DNA of 42,282 bases from positions 1 to 42,282 of the forward strand of contig JANYGP010000003.1 in NCBI GenBank assembly GCA_025362315.1. Direction: 5' to 3'. The notes under the pieces were generated by a model. The model ran no database searches and was not told the DNA's origin. It saw only the letters and a program-made list of their open reading frames with translations. This DNA is from Polaromonas sp. (GTDB lineage Bacteria > Pseudomonadota > Gammaproteobacteria > Burkholderiales > Burkholderiaceae_C). Shown here piece after piece: positions 1 through 8,310 of this stretch. The position numbers and the translations under genes were made by a program. Each line of letters starts with the position of its first letter. Position 1 is the first letter of the stretch.

Positions 1-133
1 ACACTTGCGTAGCGAGGTTGATGCCTGGCAGCAAGCGCGAAACGCGCTGGAGCAAACTATCGAGTGGACGTTCACTCGACAGGATGCAGATCAAAAGCTG
101 GGACGTCATTACGTTCCGAAACTTGCGTGTTGA
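1..133 (+). pseudogene. IS630-family transposase, C-terminal end (cut by window edge)
   Basis: The frame open from base 2 encodes 43 residues ending at TGA 131-133. The segment AWQQARNALEQTIEWTFT followed by a DADQKLGRHYVP tail resembles the extreme C-terminus of IS630-family DDE transposases, which end in a WxFT-x-DAR-x-KL-x-RLYP signature. The rest of the gene lies outside the window, so it may be intact rather than a remnant. No terminal inverted repeat could be delimited in the 46 bases before the next gene. The assignment is from recalled family similarity over a short stretch. Confidence 0.6.
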
Positions 134-179
134 TGTACTAGGGTTGGACCTGCCGGTGCCCATGCCCGCTGCTTGAAAG

Positions 180-593
180 TCAGGCGTTGTAAAGGGTCTC
201 AAGCAATGCAAACCCCTTGATCTCCATCGGGTTGCCGAACGGATCGCAAAAGAACATGGTGTGCTGCTCACCCGCTTGACCGGCAAAGCGCACTTGCGGC
301 GCAATCACAAAACGCACATTGGCCGCCTGCAAACGTGCTGCCATGGCCTGCCAGTCAGGCAACGCCAGCACCAGGCCAAAGTGCGGCATGGGGACCAGCG
401 TGTCGCCCACGCGGCCCGTGCACTCGGTTTTAAACGGCTGGCCCAGATGCAATGAAATCTGGTGGCTGAAAAAATCAAAATCCACCCAGGTGTCTGTGCT
501 GCGCCTCTCCCGGCACTGCAACACGCCGCCGTAAAACTCTCTGGCAACATCCAGGTCTGTGACGTGGAAGGCAAAATGAAACAGGCTTTGCAT
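180..593 (-). CDS. VOC-family (glyoxalase/dioxygenase fold) protein
   Basis: The 137-residue product is one vicinal-oxygen-chelate module. The N-terminal FHFAFHVTDLDVAREFYGGV motif and the C-terminal MFFCDPFGNPMEIKGF motif are the two halves of a VOC betaalphabetabetabeta repeat, with candidate metal ligands at the early His and the late Glu of the MEIKG segment. Length matches single-domain VOC proteins that act as dimers. Substrate cannot be told from sequence; many relatives are annotated as extradiol-dioxygenase-like or glyoxalase-like without biochemical proof. It stands alone, divergent from phaM. The ATG start sits directly on the conserved FHxAF strand, so the start is well supported. 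Confidence 0.85.
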   Translation of the reverse strand: MQSLFHFAFHVTDLDVAREFYGGVLQCRERRSTDTWVDFDFFSHQISLHLGQPFKTECTGRVGDTLVPMPHFGLVLALPDWQAMAARLQAANVRFVIAPQVRFAGQAGEQHTMFFCDPFGNPMEIKGFALLETLYNA

Positions 594-639
594 GGCTGAA
601 GCTTATCAGGCAAAAAAGGGAAGGCCCATGTTGTCAAGA

Positions 640-690
640 CGCTACTAAATAAGGAGCTGCCAGCGCCCATGTTAATTGGGCCAAAATCAT
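640..690 (+). repeat. Degenerate copy of the ~50 bp AT-rich intergenic repeat
   Basis: The stretch reads GCTACTAAATAAGGAGCTGC, then GCGCCCATGTTAATTGGGCC, matching in order the pieces of a repeat seen about ten times in this window (AGCTATTAAAT, then GCTGCTTGCGCCCATATTTA, then GGGCTATAGGCC). It lies between the VOC gene and phaM. This copy is the least conserved one listed. Confidence 0.4.
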
Positions 691-811
691 ATTTTGGCAA
701 TAAATACAGGCTGAAACAGGTATTTTCACGCCAGACTCAAACCCATGCGCTTTGCAAGCCGGTCGCATCGTTGCACAATGAAGGTCAGACCACCCAAAGC
801 AGGAGACAAGC

Positions 812-1645
812 ATGAGCGACTCAGACACATCCGCCTTTTCCGGTTTCGGCAAATTTGTGCCGGGCTTTGATTTTTTGCAAAACCTGGCGGTGCAGGCCGC
901 TGGCAGTGCTGCCGACAAAATTCCGCAGCTGCCCAACCTGGGCAACTGGGTCGCGCCGACACTCAACGTGGAAGAGCTGGACAAACGCATCAGCGAGCTG
1001 AAGTCCGTGCAGTTCTGGCTGGACCAAAATGCCACAGCGCTCAAGGCCACCATCCAGGCGCTTGAAGTGCAAAAGATGACGCTGGCCACGCTCAAGGGCA
1101 TGAACTTCAACATGGGCGATGTAGCCAATGCCTTCAAACTCAAGGTGGCAGATACCGTGGCTGGTGGTGTGCAGGGCATGGCAGACAAGGCCAAAACCTT
1201 TGCCGGGCTGGAGGTGCCGCCCACCAATTTCGGCAAAAAGGACGCAATTGAAAATTCAAAAGCCGCACCGGTTAAACCTGCCCCTGCCGCAGGCGTGGTC
1301 GACCCGATGCAGTGGTGGGGCGCGCTGACGCAGCAGTTTCAATCGATTGCCGCTGACGCGATGAAAGATGTCGCCAAAAAAGCCGTGATCGACACCACAA
1401 AAAGCATGGCCACTGGCATGGCCAAAGACGCCATGAAATCAGCCACCGGCATGGCCAAAGGCATGGCCAGCAATGCCAGCAAAACCATGGCAGGTGCGGG
1501 TCGTGCTGCAATCACTACGGCAAAAAATTCAGTCTTTGGAAGTGCGCAAGCCTGGCCAACACCTGTTGCCGCCAGGAAACCAGCCGCAAAAAGACCGGCT
1601 GCCAAAAAGACCGCTGCAAAAACTGCACGCAAAACCACGCGATAA
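812..1645 (+). CDS. phaM: PhaM-family polyhydroxyalkanoate granule regulatory protein
   Basis: The 277-residue product carries the conserved PhaM block: FGKFVPGFDFLQNL near residues 12-25, then LGNWVAPTLNVEELDKRI and VQFWLDQNATALKATIQALE up to about residue 90. The middle is Ala/Gly/Met-rich and the last 30 residues are a Lys/Ala-rich tail (PAAKRPAAKKTAAKTARK) like those used for non-specific DNA binding. In Ralstonia eutropha PhaM activates PHA synthase and tethers PHA granules to the nucleoid; that role is inferred here. A strong AGGAG lies just ahead of the ATG. It is followed 8 bp later by the FIST gene, suggesting cotranscription. No PHA synthase gene is in the window. Confidence 0.88.
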   Translation: MSDSDTSAFSGFGKFVPGFDFLQNLAVQAAGSAADKIPQLPNLGNWVAPTLNVEELDKRISELKSVQFWLDQNATALKATIQALEVQKMTLATLKGMNFNMGDVANAFKLKVADTVAGGVQGMADKAKTFAGLEVPPTNFGKKDAIENSKAAPVKPAPAAGVVDPMQWWGALTQQFQSIAADAMKDVAKKAVIDTTKSMATGMAKDAMKSATGMAKGMASNASKTMAGAGRAAITTAKNSVFGSAQAWPTPVAARKPAAKRPAAKKTAAKTARKTTR

Positions 1646-1653
1646 AACTGCCC

Positions 1654-2943
1654 ATGAAATTGTTCCCCTATGGCCATGCCACCCATCCCAAATGGCCCAT
1701 GGCAGCTGCCCTGGTGCTGGCGCAACTGCGTGCCTACATGGCGCTGCCTGATTACGCCAATGCCCCCACACTGGGGCTGCTGTACATCACCGACCATTAC
1801 GCACCACATGCGCAGGACATCCTGGACCACCTGACAGCCGAACTGCCGGACGTGACCGACTGGAGCGGCACCGTCGGCGTGGGCATCGCATCGAACAACG
1901 TGGAGTATTTTGACGAGCCCGCGCTGGCAGTCATGCTGTGCAATTTGCCGCATGACCAGTACCGCGTGTTTTCTGGTGTCACGCCCTTGCCGCCAGCCGC
2001 CAGTGGCCGTTTCAAGGCCCACACGGCCCTGGTCCATGCCGATGCCAACACACCCGACCTGGCAGAACTTGTTGCCGAGATGGCGGAGCGCACAGGCAGC
2101 GGCTATGTTTTTGGCGGACTGGCTGCCAGTCGCAATCGGTCCGTGCAATTCGCGCTCAGTGGCTTCGGCAATGTTAAGGGCCATGGTGCAGCAAGTGGTG
2201 TGTTCAGCGGCGGTTTGAGCGGTGTGGCTTTTGCGCAGGGGGCAGCATTGATGTCACGCGTGACCCAGGGCTGCCAGCCCATTTCCCGTTACCACCAAAT
2301 CACAGCCTGCGATGGCAATGTCGTTGTTGAACTGGATGGTGAACCCGCACTGGACGTCATGCTGGCGGACTTGAAGGTGACGCTGGATGAGCCGCGCGAA
2401 GCACTGGCGAAGGTTAAAACCACGCTGGTCGGTTTTCGCAATCCGCTGGAATCGCTCAATGAGGTGCCTTTGCAGCGCACCGGGCAGTTTGGTGGTGAGG
2501 TGGTGGTGCGCCACATTGTGGGTTTGGACCCGGCCCGTCGGGCAATCGCTGTCAGCAGTGCGCCATCGGTTGGCATGACACTGGCTTTTTGTGAACGCAA
2601 TGCCCAGGCTGCGCGGGCTGATCTGATTCGTGTCTGCGCTGAAATCCGCGAAGAGCTGGAGCCCCAAGAGCTGAGCCTGGAGATCGCCAGCGCGTTGAAC
2701 GCATCAGAGGCAGAAGCCGCCCCGCACCCAGCCAGGCGAATTGCCGGCGCTGTGTACGTCAGTTGCGCAGGGCGCGGCGGCCCCCACTTCGGCGCACCCA
2801 GTGCCGAGTTGCAAATTGTCCGCCGCGCACTGGGTGATGTGCCGCTGGTCGGTTTTTTTGCAGGTGGCGAGATCGCGCGCAATCACTTGTACGGGTATAC
2901 CGGCGTGCTGACGGTGTTTACTGCGCAGGAATCTAACTCCTAA
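1654..2943 (+). CDS. FIST-domain (FIST_N + FIST_C) sensory protein
   Basis: The 429-residue soluble protein has the FIST layout: an N-terminal domain (about residues 30-230) with the TLGLLYITDHYAPHAQDIL and GTVGVGIASNNVEYF segments, and a C-terminal domain (about 250-425) ending in GAVYVSCAGRGGPHFG and PLVGFFAGGEIARNHLYGYT, where the GFFxxGEI motif is the family hallmark. FIST domains are proposed small-ligand (perhaps amino-acid) sensors usually linked to signalling proteins; this copy has no kinase or cyclase output domain. It starts 8 bp after phaM, so the two are probably cotranscribed. The ligand is unknown. Confidence 0.85.
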   Translation: MKLFPYGHATHPKWPMAAALVLAQLRAYMALPDYANAPTLGLLYITDHYAPHAQDILDHLTAELPDVTDWSGTVGVGIASNNVEYFDEPALAVMLCNLPHDQYRVFSGVTPLPPAASGRFKAHTALVHADANTPDLAELVAEMAERTGSGYVFGGLAASRNRSVQFALSGFGNVKGHGAASGVFSGGLSGVAFAQGAALMSRVTQGCQPISRYHQITACDGNVVVELDGEPALDVMLADLKVTLDEPREALAKVKTTLVGFRNPLESLNEVPLQRTGQFGGEVVVRHIVGLDPARRAIAVSSAPSVGMTLAFCERNAQAARADLIRVCAEIREELEPQELSLEIASALNASEAEAAPHPARRIAGAVYVSCAGRGGPHFGAPSAELQIVRRALGDVPLVGFFAGGEIARNHLYGYTGVLTVFTAQESNS

Positions 2944-2959
2944 ACGGTGCGCATTAATT

Positions 2960-3055
2960 GACGCAGGCGCCGCAGATCTGGCTCCGCCAGTCTGCCAGCG
3001 CCGTCCCCTGCAGGGGAAAAGGAAGCTACACGAAGTGAGCTGACGATAGGGGGGT
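2960..3055. repeat. GC-rich mosaic intergenic repeat
   Basis: The block contains CCCCTGCAGGGG and CACGAAGTGAGCTGACG followed by a run of G. It resembles the CCCCTTGGGGGGCAG / ACGCAGTGAGCAACCGTGGGG block between the two-component genes (32640-32755) and the GC-rich block between sucC and sucD. Such mosaics are common between genes in Comamonadaceae. It lies between two convergent genes, where a hairpin of the palindromic core could end transcription from both sides. Confidence 0.5.
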
Positions 3056-3058
3056 GCT

Positions 3059-3790
3059 TTATCTCCTCATCGCGGAGAACGCCTCAAACTCCCAGCTGCG
3101 CATGCCCATCACCAGCGTGTAGCCGCCCAGCTCTTTGGGGTTGAGCTTTTGGTCGGCTTGATGCTGCTGCGCAAAGTCTTGCGCCACCCGCTGTATGCGT
3201 TCGACAAACGACGGCGCCAGACCGCGGCTGATGGAGCCGTGCACCAGCTGCAGGACTTCACCATTGCCGTCAAAGCCGCCTGAGTAATAGTGAAGCAGTG
3301 CGTTGTCTCGAAAGTAATTCATCATTGCGCCGTGTGGCCGCCAGCGAAAAGTTTTGGCCAGCTTCAGGCGGTAGCGGTTCAGGGGTTTGAGTTCAATAAT
3401 GCCAATCCGGTCCAGTTGCGCAAAGGCCTTGATGCATTCAACCGTGCTGAGTCTGTAGCTGCCGGTGATTTGCTCCAGCGTCCATTGCGACAGCACACAA
3501 ATAGCCACCAGCAGCAGCTTTTTATCGGCCACCACGGCTTTTTCCTGTGCTTCAGTCAGGCCTGACAGCAGCGGCTGCATGTCTGCCACACGCTTGGCCA
3601 CATCGGCAAAGTCAAGCTTGATCGCCCGACAAATCTCGTCAATGCGCGACAGCGGCATGTCGCCCTTGGACAGCATGCGCTTGACGCTGGACTCCGCCAT
3701 GCCCAGGGCTAACGCCAGATCAGCGTATGTCATCTGGGCAGACTTCAATTCTTTTTTCAGAACAGTCACAAGGTCTGCACTGGTGCTCAT
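3059..3790 (-). CDS. XRE-type helix-turn-helix transcriptional regulator
   Basis: The 243-residue protein begins with a Cro/CI-type helix-turn-helix, about residues 18-55: MTYADLALALGMAESSVKRM followed by LSRIDEICRAIKLDFADV. The remaining 180 residues contain a segment resembling a winged helix (LLVAICVLSQWTLEQITGSY ... IGIIELKPLNRYRLKLAKTF) and no recognised ligand-binding domain. A perfect inverted repeat lies 30 bp upstream of its start (see separate entry) and suggests autoregulation and control of the divergent membrane gene. It is monocistronic by position. Target and signal are unknown. Confidence 0.8.
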   Translation of the reverse strand: MSTSADLVTVLKKELKSAQMTYADLALALGMAESSVKRMLSKGDMPLSRIDEICRAIKLDFADVAKRVADMQPLLSGLTEAQEKAVVADKKLLLVAICVLSQWTLEQITGSYRLSTVECIKAFAQLDRIGIIELKPLNRYRLKLAKTFRWRPHGAMMNYFRDNALLHYYSGGFDGNGEVLQLVHGSISRGLAPSFVERIQRVAQDFAQQHQADQKLNPKELGGYTLVMGMRSWEFEAFSAMRR

Positions 3791-3819
3791 GGCTAACTCC
3801 CTTCCAACAATTGTGTTTT

Positions 3820-3840
3820 AAGTATCAATTATTGATACTT
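3820..3840. promoter_or_regulatory. Perfect inverted repeat, candidate operator of the XRE regulator
   Basis: AAGTATCAA (3820-3828), a 3-bp spacer TTA, then TTGATACTT (3832-3840) form a perfect 9+3+9 palindrome in the intergenic region between the minus-strand XRE gene and the plus-strand membrane-protein gene at 3941. Size and symmetry suit a dimeric HTH repressor site. That the neighbouring XRE protein binds it is inference from position. Confidence 0.6.
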
Positions 3841-3940
3841 TTAGGCCTATTTTACGCATCCGGATCGATAAAACAATGATTTTTATTCCTCGCTGCAACA
3901 CACTGCCCACACTTTGATTTAACCAAAAGGGCGCAACGCG

Positions 3941-4753
3941 ATGAAGAAAAAAGAACAACTTGCAAAACTGGAACGCCTGCTGCTGGCCGCTTGCATGGCT
4001 CTGCTGGCGCTGGTTTTGTTAGCCCCCAACATTGCCCAGCCTGTGCACCAACACGCTTTTGCAGACCAGCGCATGTGGGGCGGTATTCCCTTTGCGATGG
4101 ATGTGCTGAGCAATCTGGCTTTTGCGCTGTGGGGCATTGCTGGCCTGGCGTGTTTGTATGGCCTGGTCAAACATGCGCCTGGCAATATTGAACACGCTCT
4201 GACAGGCCTTTTTTTCGCTGGGCTGGTTTGTACGGCGGCAGCGTCGTCCTGGTACCACTTGCAGCCTGACGATGCAGGTCTGGGCGTTGACCGACTCGGT
4301 ATGGTGCTGGCCTTTGCAGGACTGCTGGGCTTGGCAATAGCGGGCCGCGTTGGCCACCGGGCAGGTACGGCCGTGGCTGCGGCAGTGCTGGTGCTGGGAC
4401 CGCTGAGCATCTGGTTTTGGCTCGCATCGGGCAACGTGTTCCCATGGCTGGTGATTCAGTTTGGCGGCATGGCGCTCATGCTGTGGATGGCAGCAATCAC
4501 GCCGCTGACTGGTGCACTGCCTGTGCGGTGGGGCGTGGTGGTTGGGGTGTACGCGGCAGCCAAGTTGCTCGAGCTGGGTGACCATCAGATTTACGACATG
4601 ACCATGCACGCGGTGTCAGGTCACAGCCTCAAGCATGTGGTTGCAAGCTTTGCAGCATGGCCTGTCGTAGCAGCTGTTGTTTGGGCGCGCAACCGGTCAC
4701 AAAACCCGGGCAAAATCAATGTGCTCAATTCAAACAACAGCATGGCAAATTGA
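3941..4753 (+). CDS. CREST-superfamily (alkaline-ceramidase-like) integral membrane protein
   Basis: The 270-residue protein has about seven hydrophobic segments. It carries the CREST metal-hydrolase signature: Ser and His in AAASSWYHLQPDD (about residues 98-110), an Asp in GVDRLGMVLAF (about 114), and a late His cluster in HAVSGHSLKHVVASF (about 223-240). In alkaline ceramidases and adiponectin receptors these residues bind Zn and cleave an amide in the membrane. Bacterial members are uncharacterised, so ceramide as substrate is not established. The start AAAGAAAAAGGAA-type N-terminus MKKKEQLAKLERLLLA fits a cytoplasmic positive N-terminus before TM1. It is divergent from the XRE regulator. 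Confidence 0.75.
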   Translation: MKKKEQLAKLERLLLAACMALLALVLLAPNIAQPVHQHAFADQRMWGGIPFAMDVLSNLAFALWGIAGLACLYGLVKHAPGNIEHALTGLFFAGLVCTAAASSWYHLQPDDAGLGVDRLGMVLAFAGLLGLAIAGRVGHRAGTAVAAAVLVLGPLSIWFWLASGNVFPWLVIQFGGMALMLWMAAITPLTGALPVRWGVVVGVYAAAKLLELGDHQIYDMTMHAVSGHSLKHVVASFAAWPVVAAVVWARNRSQNPGKINVLNSNNSMAN

Positions 4754-4850
4754 GAACTAGCATCAACACCTTGGGGAAACACCTTGTGTAAATACCTTGT
4801 GTCAAGTCGCTGTTTAAAAATTACCCACAACAAATTCAAGAGGGTTCATC

Positions 4851-6815
4851 ATGTCGACCGTCAACACCGCGCCAGCGTCACCACCCCTTCCGGCAGATGA
4901 CCACCCCAACCAGTTTGCCTTGCTGAAACAGCGCCGCTTTGCACCGTTTTTCTGGACGCAATTTTCAGGCGCGGCCAACGACAACCTGTTCAAATTTGCC
5001 TTCACGGTGATGGTGACTTACCAGCTCAGTGTCAGCTGGTTGCCACCTGCGCTGGCCGGGCTGGCGATTGGTGCGCTGTTTATCTTGCCGTTTTTGTTGT
5101 TCTCGGCCACCAGTGGCCAGCTGACAGACAAGTTTGAAAAAACGCGCGTGATCCGGTTTGTCAAGAATCTTGAAATTGTCATCATGCTGATTGCCGCTGC
5201 AGGTTTTATGGCCACTGACGTCAACTTGCAAGCGGGCATCCTACTGGGCTGCACATTTTTAATGGGTTTGCATTCCACCCTGTTTGGGCCTGTCAAATTT
5301 GCCTACCTGCCGCAAGCGCTGAATGAACGTGAGCTGACGGGCGGCAACGGCATGGTCGAGATGGGCACGTTTGTGGCCATTTTGTTGGGCCAGGTCGTGG
5401 GCGGGCTGCTGGTGGCCATCCCCGGCGTTGGGCCTGCCTGTGTCGCCTTTGTATGTATTGCGGTGGCTGTGGTCGGGCGGGCTGTCGCGCAGTTTATTCC
5501 GCTGGCCCCTGCCACTGACCCGGCTTTGAAAATCAACTGGAATCCGGTCACGGAAACATGGCGCAACCTCAAGCTGGCCAAAACCAACATCGTTGTGTGG
5601 CGCTCTATGCTGGGCATCAGCTGGATGTGGTTTTTTGGCGCGGTTTTCTTGAGCCAGTTCCCCAGCTTTGCCAAAGAAGTGCTGCACGGCAACGAGCAGG
5701 TCGCATCATTGCTGCTGGTGGTTTTTTCAATCGGTATTGCCACCGGCTCGCTGCTGTGCGAGGTGCTCAGCAAGCGCCATGTTGAAATTGGCCTGGTACC
5801 GCTGGGCGCCATTGGCATGAGCGTGTTTGCCATTGACTTGTACTTTGCATCACGTGGTTTGCCTGCGTCGCCCATGCTGGGTTTGCAGGCGTTTGTTGCG
5901 CAGCCCGCGCATTGGCGTGTGATGGCTGACCTGGCGCTGCTCAGTCTGTTTGCGGGCCTGTACAGCGTGCCGATGTACGCGCTGATCCAGCTGCGCAGCT
6001 TGAGCACACACCGCGCCCGCATCATTGCAGCGAACAATATTTTGAACGCGCTGTTCATGATTGTCAGTGCGGTACTGGCCGGTGCATTGCTCAAAGCCAA
6101 CTTCACCATTGCGCAAATCTTTCTGTTCACCGGCCTGGCCAACGCAGTGGTGGCGTTTTACATCTTCATGCTGGTGCCTGAATATTTGCTGCGCTTCATT
6201 GCCTTCATGCTGTCGCGCTGTGTGTACCGCTTCAAGGTCACTGGCGACCACAACCTGCCCACCCAGGGCGCAGCAATCCTGACCTGCAACCATGTGAGCT
6301 TTGTGGACCCCGTGCTGCTGATGGCCGCCAGCCCACGCCCGATTTATTTTGTCATGGACCATCGCATTTTTAAAATGCCAGTACTGGGCTGGTTTTTCAG
6401 GCTGGTCAAAGCCATACCGATCGCGCCGCGGGCTGAAGACCCAGTCATGTACGAAGCTGCGTTTGAAGCCGCAGCCAAGGTGCTGCGTGATGGTGATTTG
6501 CTGGCCATCTTCCCGGAAGGCGGCATCACCAAAGACGGTGAGTTGCAGGCTTTCAAGGGCGGCATCATGAAGATTCTGGACAACGCCAAACGCGATGGTA
6601 TTGATGCGCCCGTGATTCCGATGGCGTTGACCAATTTGTGGGGGTCTTACTTCAGCCGTGTTGAAAAAGTACAAGACCAGCAAGTTGCGATGGTCAGGCC
6701 TTTCAGGCGTGGTGTCTTCAGCCGTGTTGGGCTGAATGCAGGTGTCCCAATACCGGCTAAAAATGTCACTCCCGAAGCACTTCACGCCCGTGTTGGTGCA
6801 CTGCTGAAGGAATGA
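4851..6815 (+). CDS. MFS transporter fused to a PlsC-type acyltransferase (LplT-Aas-like)
   Basis: The 654-residue protein has an N-terminal major-facilitator half, about residues 20-430 with some twelve hydrophobic segments starting at FFWTQFSGAANDNLFKFAFT, and a C-terminal glycerolipid acyltransferase domain, about 455-650. The acyltransferase shows NHxxxxxD in TCNHVSFVDPVL (about residue 480) and the FPEGGI motif (about 554). In Enterobacteria lysophospholipid flippase LplT and acyltransferase Aas are separate, and Aas has an extra acyl-ACP synthetase (AMP-binding) domain. That AMP-binding domain is absent here, so acyl donor supply must come from elsewhere. The likely role is import and re-acylation of lysophospholipid at the inner membrane. 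Confidence 0.85.
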   Translation: MSTVNTAPASPPLPADDHPNQFALLKQRRFAPFFWTQFSGAANDNLFKFAFTVMVTYQLSVSWLPPALAGLAIGALFILPFLLFSATSGQLTDKFEKTRVIRFVKNLEIVIMLIAAAGFMATDVNLQAGILLGCTFLMGLHSTLFGPVKFAYLPQALNERELTGGNGMVEMGTFVAILLGQVVGGLLVAIPGVGPACVAFVCIAVAVVGRAVAQFIPLAPATDPALKINWNPVTETWRNLKLAKTNIVVWRSMLGISWMWFFGAVFLSQFPSFAKEVLHGNEQVASLLLVVFSIGIATGSLLCEVLSKRHVEIGLVPLGAIGMSVFAIDLYFASRGLPASPMLGLQAFVAQPAHWRVMADLALLSLFAGLYSVPMYALIQLRSLSTHRARIIAANNILNALFMIVSAVLAGALLKANFTIAQIFLFTGLANAVVAFYIFMLVPEYLLRFIAFMLSRCVYRFKVTGDHNLPTQGAAILTCNHVSFVDPVLLMAASPRPIYFVMDHRIFKMPVLGWFFRLVKAIPIAPRAEDPVMYEAAFEAAAKVLRDGDLLAIFPEGGITKDGELQAFKGGIMKILDNAKRDGIDAPVIPMALTNLWGSYFSRVEKVQDQQVAMVRPFRRGVFSRVGLNAGVPIPAKNVTPEALHARVGALLKE

Positions 6816-6987
6816 GCATTCCTGATGCCAGACAGCAGTAATGCCGGCCCGGCTCGCAAGATACATCGGTACTGTATTTCAATACCCAGGGTCTTGATTT
6901 CTGATTCTTGCTGCAAATAAAGCTACTTTTTACAGCCCTCGTCAGATACTGCACTTACAGGCATGTGCCTGTGCAACTTGGGTTTGT

Positions 6988-7470
6988 ATGAAAGTTTCTG
7001 CTTTGTTATCTTGCTTTTCTGTTTCACGCAATGCACGCCGCATCACTGCAGCTGCGGCCATGGGCAGCGCATCATTGCTGTCGGGCTGCTATGTGGTGCC
7101 GATTCAACCCGTGCACCCATCAGGCAACGCGCCGGCAGCGGTTTATGTTGCCCCCCTACCTGCCAGCGTGACATTTGCAGCGCGGCTGTACCCGGCCAAT
7201 GATGCGGCATCGAGCTACGGCATGGTGGGCGCGGTGGTGACGAATGATTTGAACGGGCGGGGCACATTCAGCACCGTCATCAACGGCGAAAGCTTCAATG
7301 GCGAAGCAACGCGCACTGCAAATTCATCGTCACGCGAAGGCGTAGCCAATGGTGCAGGCAACCGGGGCAGCTACATCAGCTGCCGCTACCAGATGAACTC
7401 CAGCACGCTGGGCACCGGGCAATGCAAGTTGTCCAATGGGGCGCAGTTCACGATGCATGTGGGAAGCTGA
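6988..7470 (+). CDS. Small putative lipoprotein of unknown function
   Basis: The 160-residue product starts with a basic N-terminus and a hydrophobic stretch ending in the lipobox-like ASLLSGCYV, with Cys near residue 34, so it is probably an outer-membrane or periplasmic lipoprotein. The signal is long, and a later Met (about residue 25, AAAMGSASLLSGC) would make it too short, so the first ATG is kept. The mature part is Gly/Asn/Ser-rich (GRGTFSTVINGESFNGEATR ... SYISCRYQMNSSTLGTGQCK) and looks like a small beta-sheet domain with two further Cys that could form a disulphide. I do not recognise a named family. It stands alone. Confidence 0.7.
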   Translation: MKVSALLSCFSVSRNARRITAAAAMGSASLLSGCYVVPIQPVHPSGNAPAAVYVAPLPASVTFAARLYPANDAASSYGMVGAVVTNDLNGRGTFSTVINGESFNGEATRTANSSSREGVANGAGNRGSYISCRYQMNSSTLGTGQCKLSNGAQFTMHVGS

Positions 7471-7494
7471 TCCCAAGCACGCACCAGGGCAGGC

Positions 7495-8310
7495 TCAAGG
7501 CTGCGCAGGCTCATTGGCGGCCACGTCAATGGGTGGGGCCTTCAGGTGCCCCACGTACTGCAAGGCCTGGTAGATTTTGACGGAGGGCACATCGCCCTCC
7601 CGCATGTTCAGCAGGTCGCCCGGATTGATCAGTCTCGGGTCAGCGTCGGTCAACGGCAGGCCGGCGCTGCGGTAGGCTTCCAGCACAAACTGCGAGCAGA
7701 AAAACTGGTCATTGCGCCCCAGCCCCAGCTGCACGGCGGCAATGCCGCGAATGCAAAAGTCACGCACCAGCGATGGCACCAGTGGCAGCTCGCACAGGCG
7801 GCGCTCTAACGTGAAGGGCGCTTGCAGCATGATGCCAAAAAAGTTGTATTTGCCGCCGACTTGCGACTCTGAAAAAGCTCTGACCGCGGATGCCTGTGCA
7901 GGCGTTATTTTGGGGTGGCGAAAAGCCACCACCGTGGCTTCGTCGGCCAACACCGCACCGACACTGCGCAGCCGCACACCGGAGCCAACAGCTTCTGCAA
8001 TTTGGCCGTCGCCAATGTACAGCGCCGCATGGCTGACGGGTGACAACGTAGCCAGGCGGATACCCACCGAGTTGATGCCGTTGTCAGCGGTCAGGATGAT
8101 GTCGCCAGGTTGCAGCTGCTGCTCGGTCACCAGTTGCCCACCGTTGCCTGGGGACAGCGCCTTGCTTTGAAACCCGAGCTTGCCCGCTGTGCCGTCTGGC
8201 CCGGGCACGATGGCTGTGGCACAGCCACCTGCCAGCAGCACCAGGCACAAAGGCATCCAGGAAAGAAATGAATTAAGGAGCGGTTTGCTCAACCAGGTAT
8301 TCTTTTGCAT
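7495..8310 (-). CDS. YiiX/YaeF-like permuted papain-type (NlpC/P60-related) lipoprotein
   Basis: From the chosen ATG the product is 271 residues with signal sequence MQKNTWLSKPLLNSFLSW and lipobox LLAGGC, so it is a likely lipoprotein. A longer frame to 8427 adds 39 residues with no signal features and more overlap; a shorter ATG at 8256 lacks the positive N-region. The mature part shows the permuted papain-like amidase order: PGDIILTAD, then the His motif VSHAALYIGDGQIAEAVGSG, then the Cys motif FFCSQFVLEAYRSAGL. This order is that of the YiiX/YaeF-type families, proposed to cut peptide or acyl-amide bonds in the envelope. It overlaps the end of the GT39 gene by about 38 bp, implying cotranscription. 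Confidence 0.8.
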   Translation of the reverse strand: MQKNTWLSKPLLNSFLSWMPLCLVLLAGGCATAIVPGPDGTAGKLGFQSKALSPGNGGQLVTEQQLQPGDIILTADNGINSVGIRLATLSPVSHAALYIGDGQIAEAVGSGVRLRSVGAVLADEATVVAFRHPKITPAQASAVRAFSESQVGGKYNFFGIMLQAPFTLERRLCELPLVPSLVRDFCIRGIAAVQLGLGRNDQFFCSQFVLEAYRSAGLPLTDADPRLINPGDLLNMREGDVPSVKIYQALQYVGHLKAPPIDVAANEPAQP

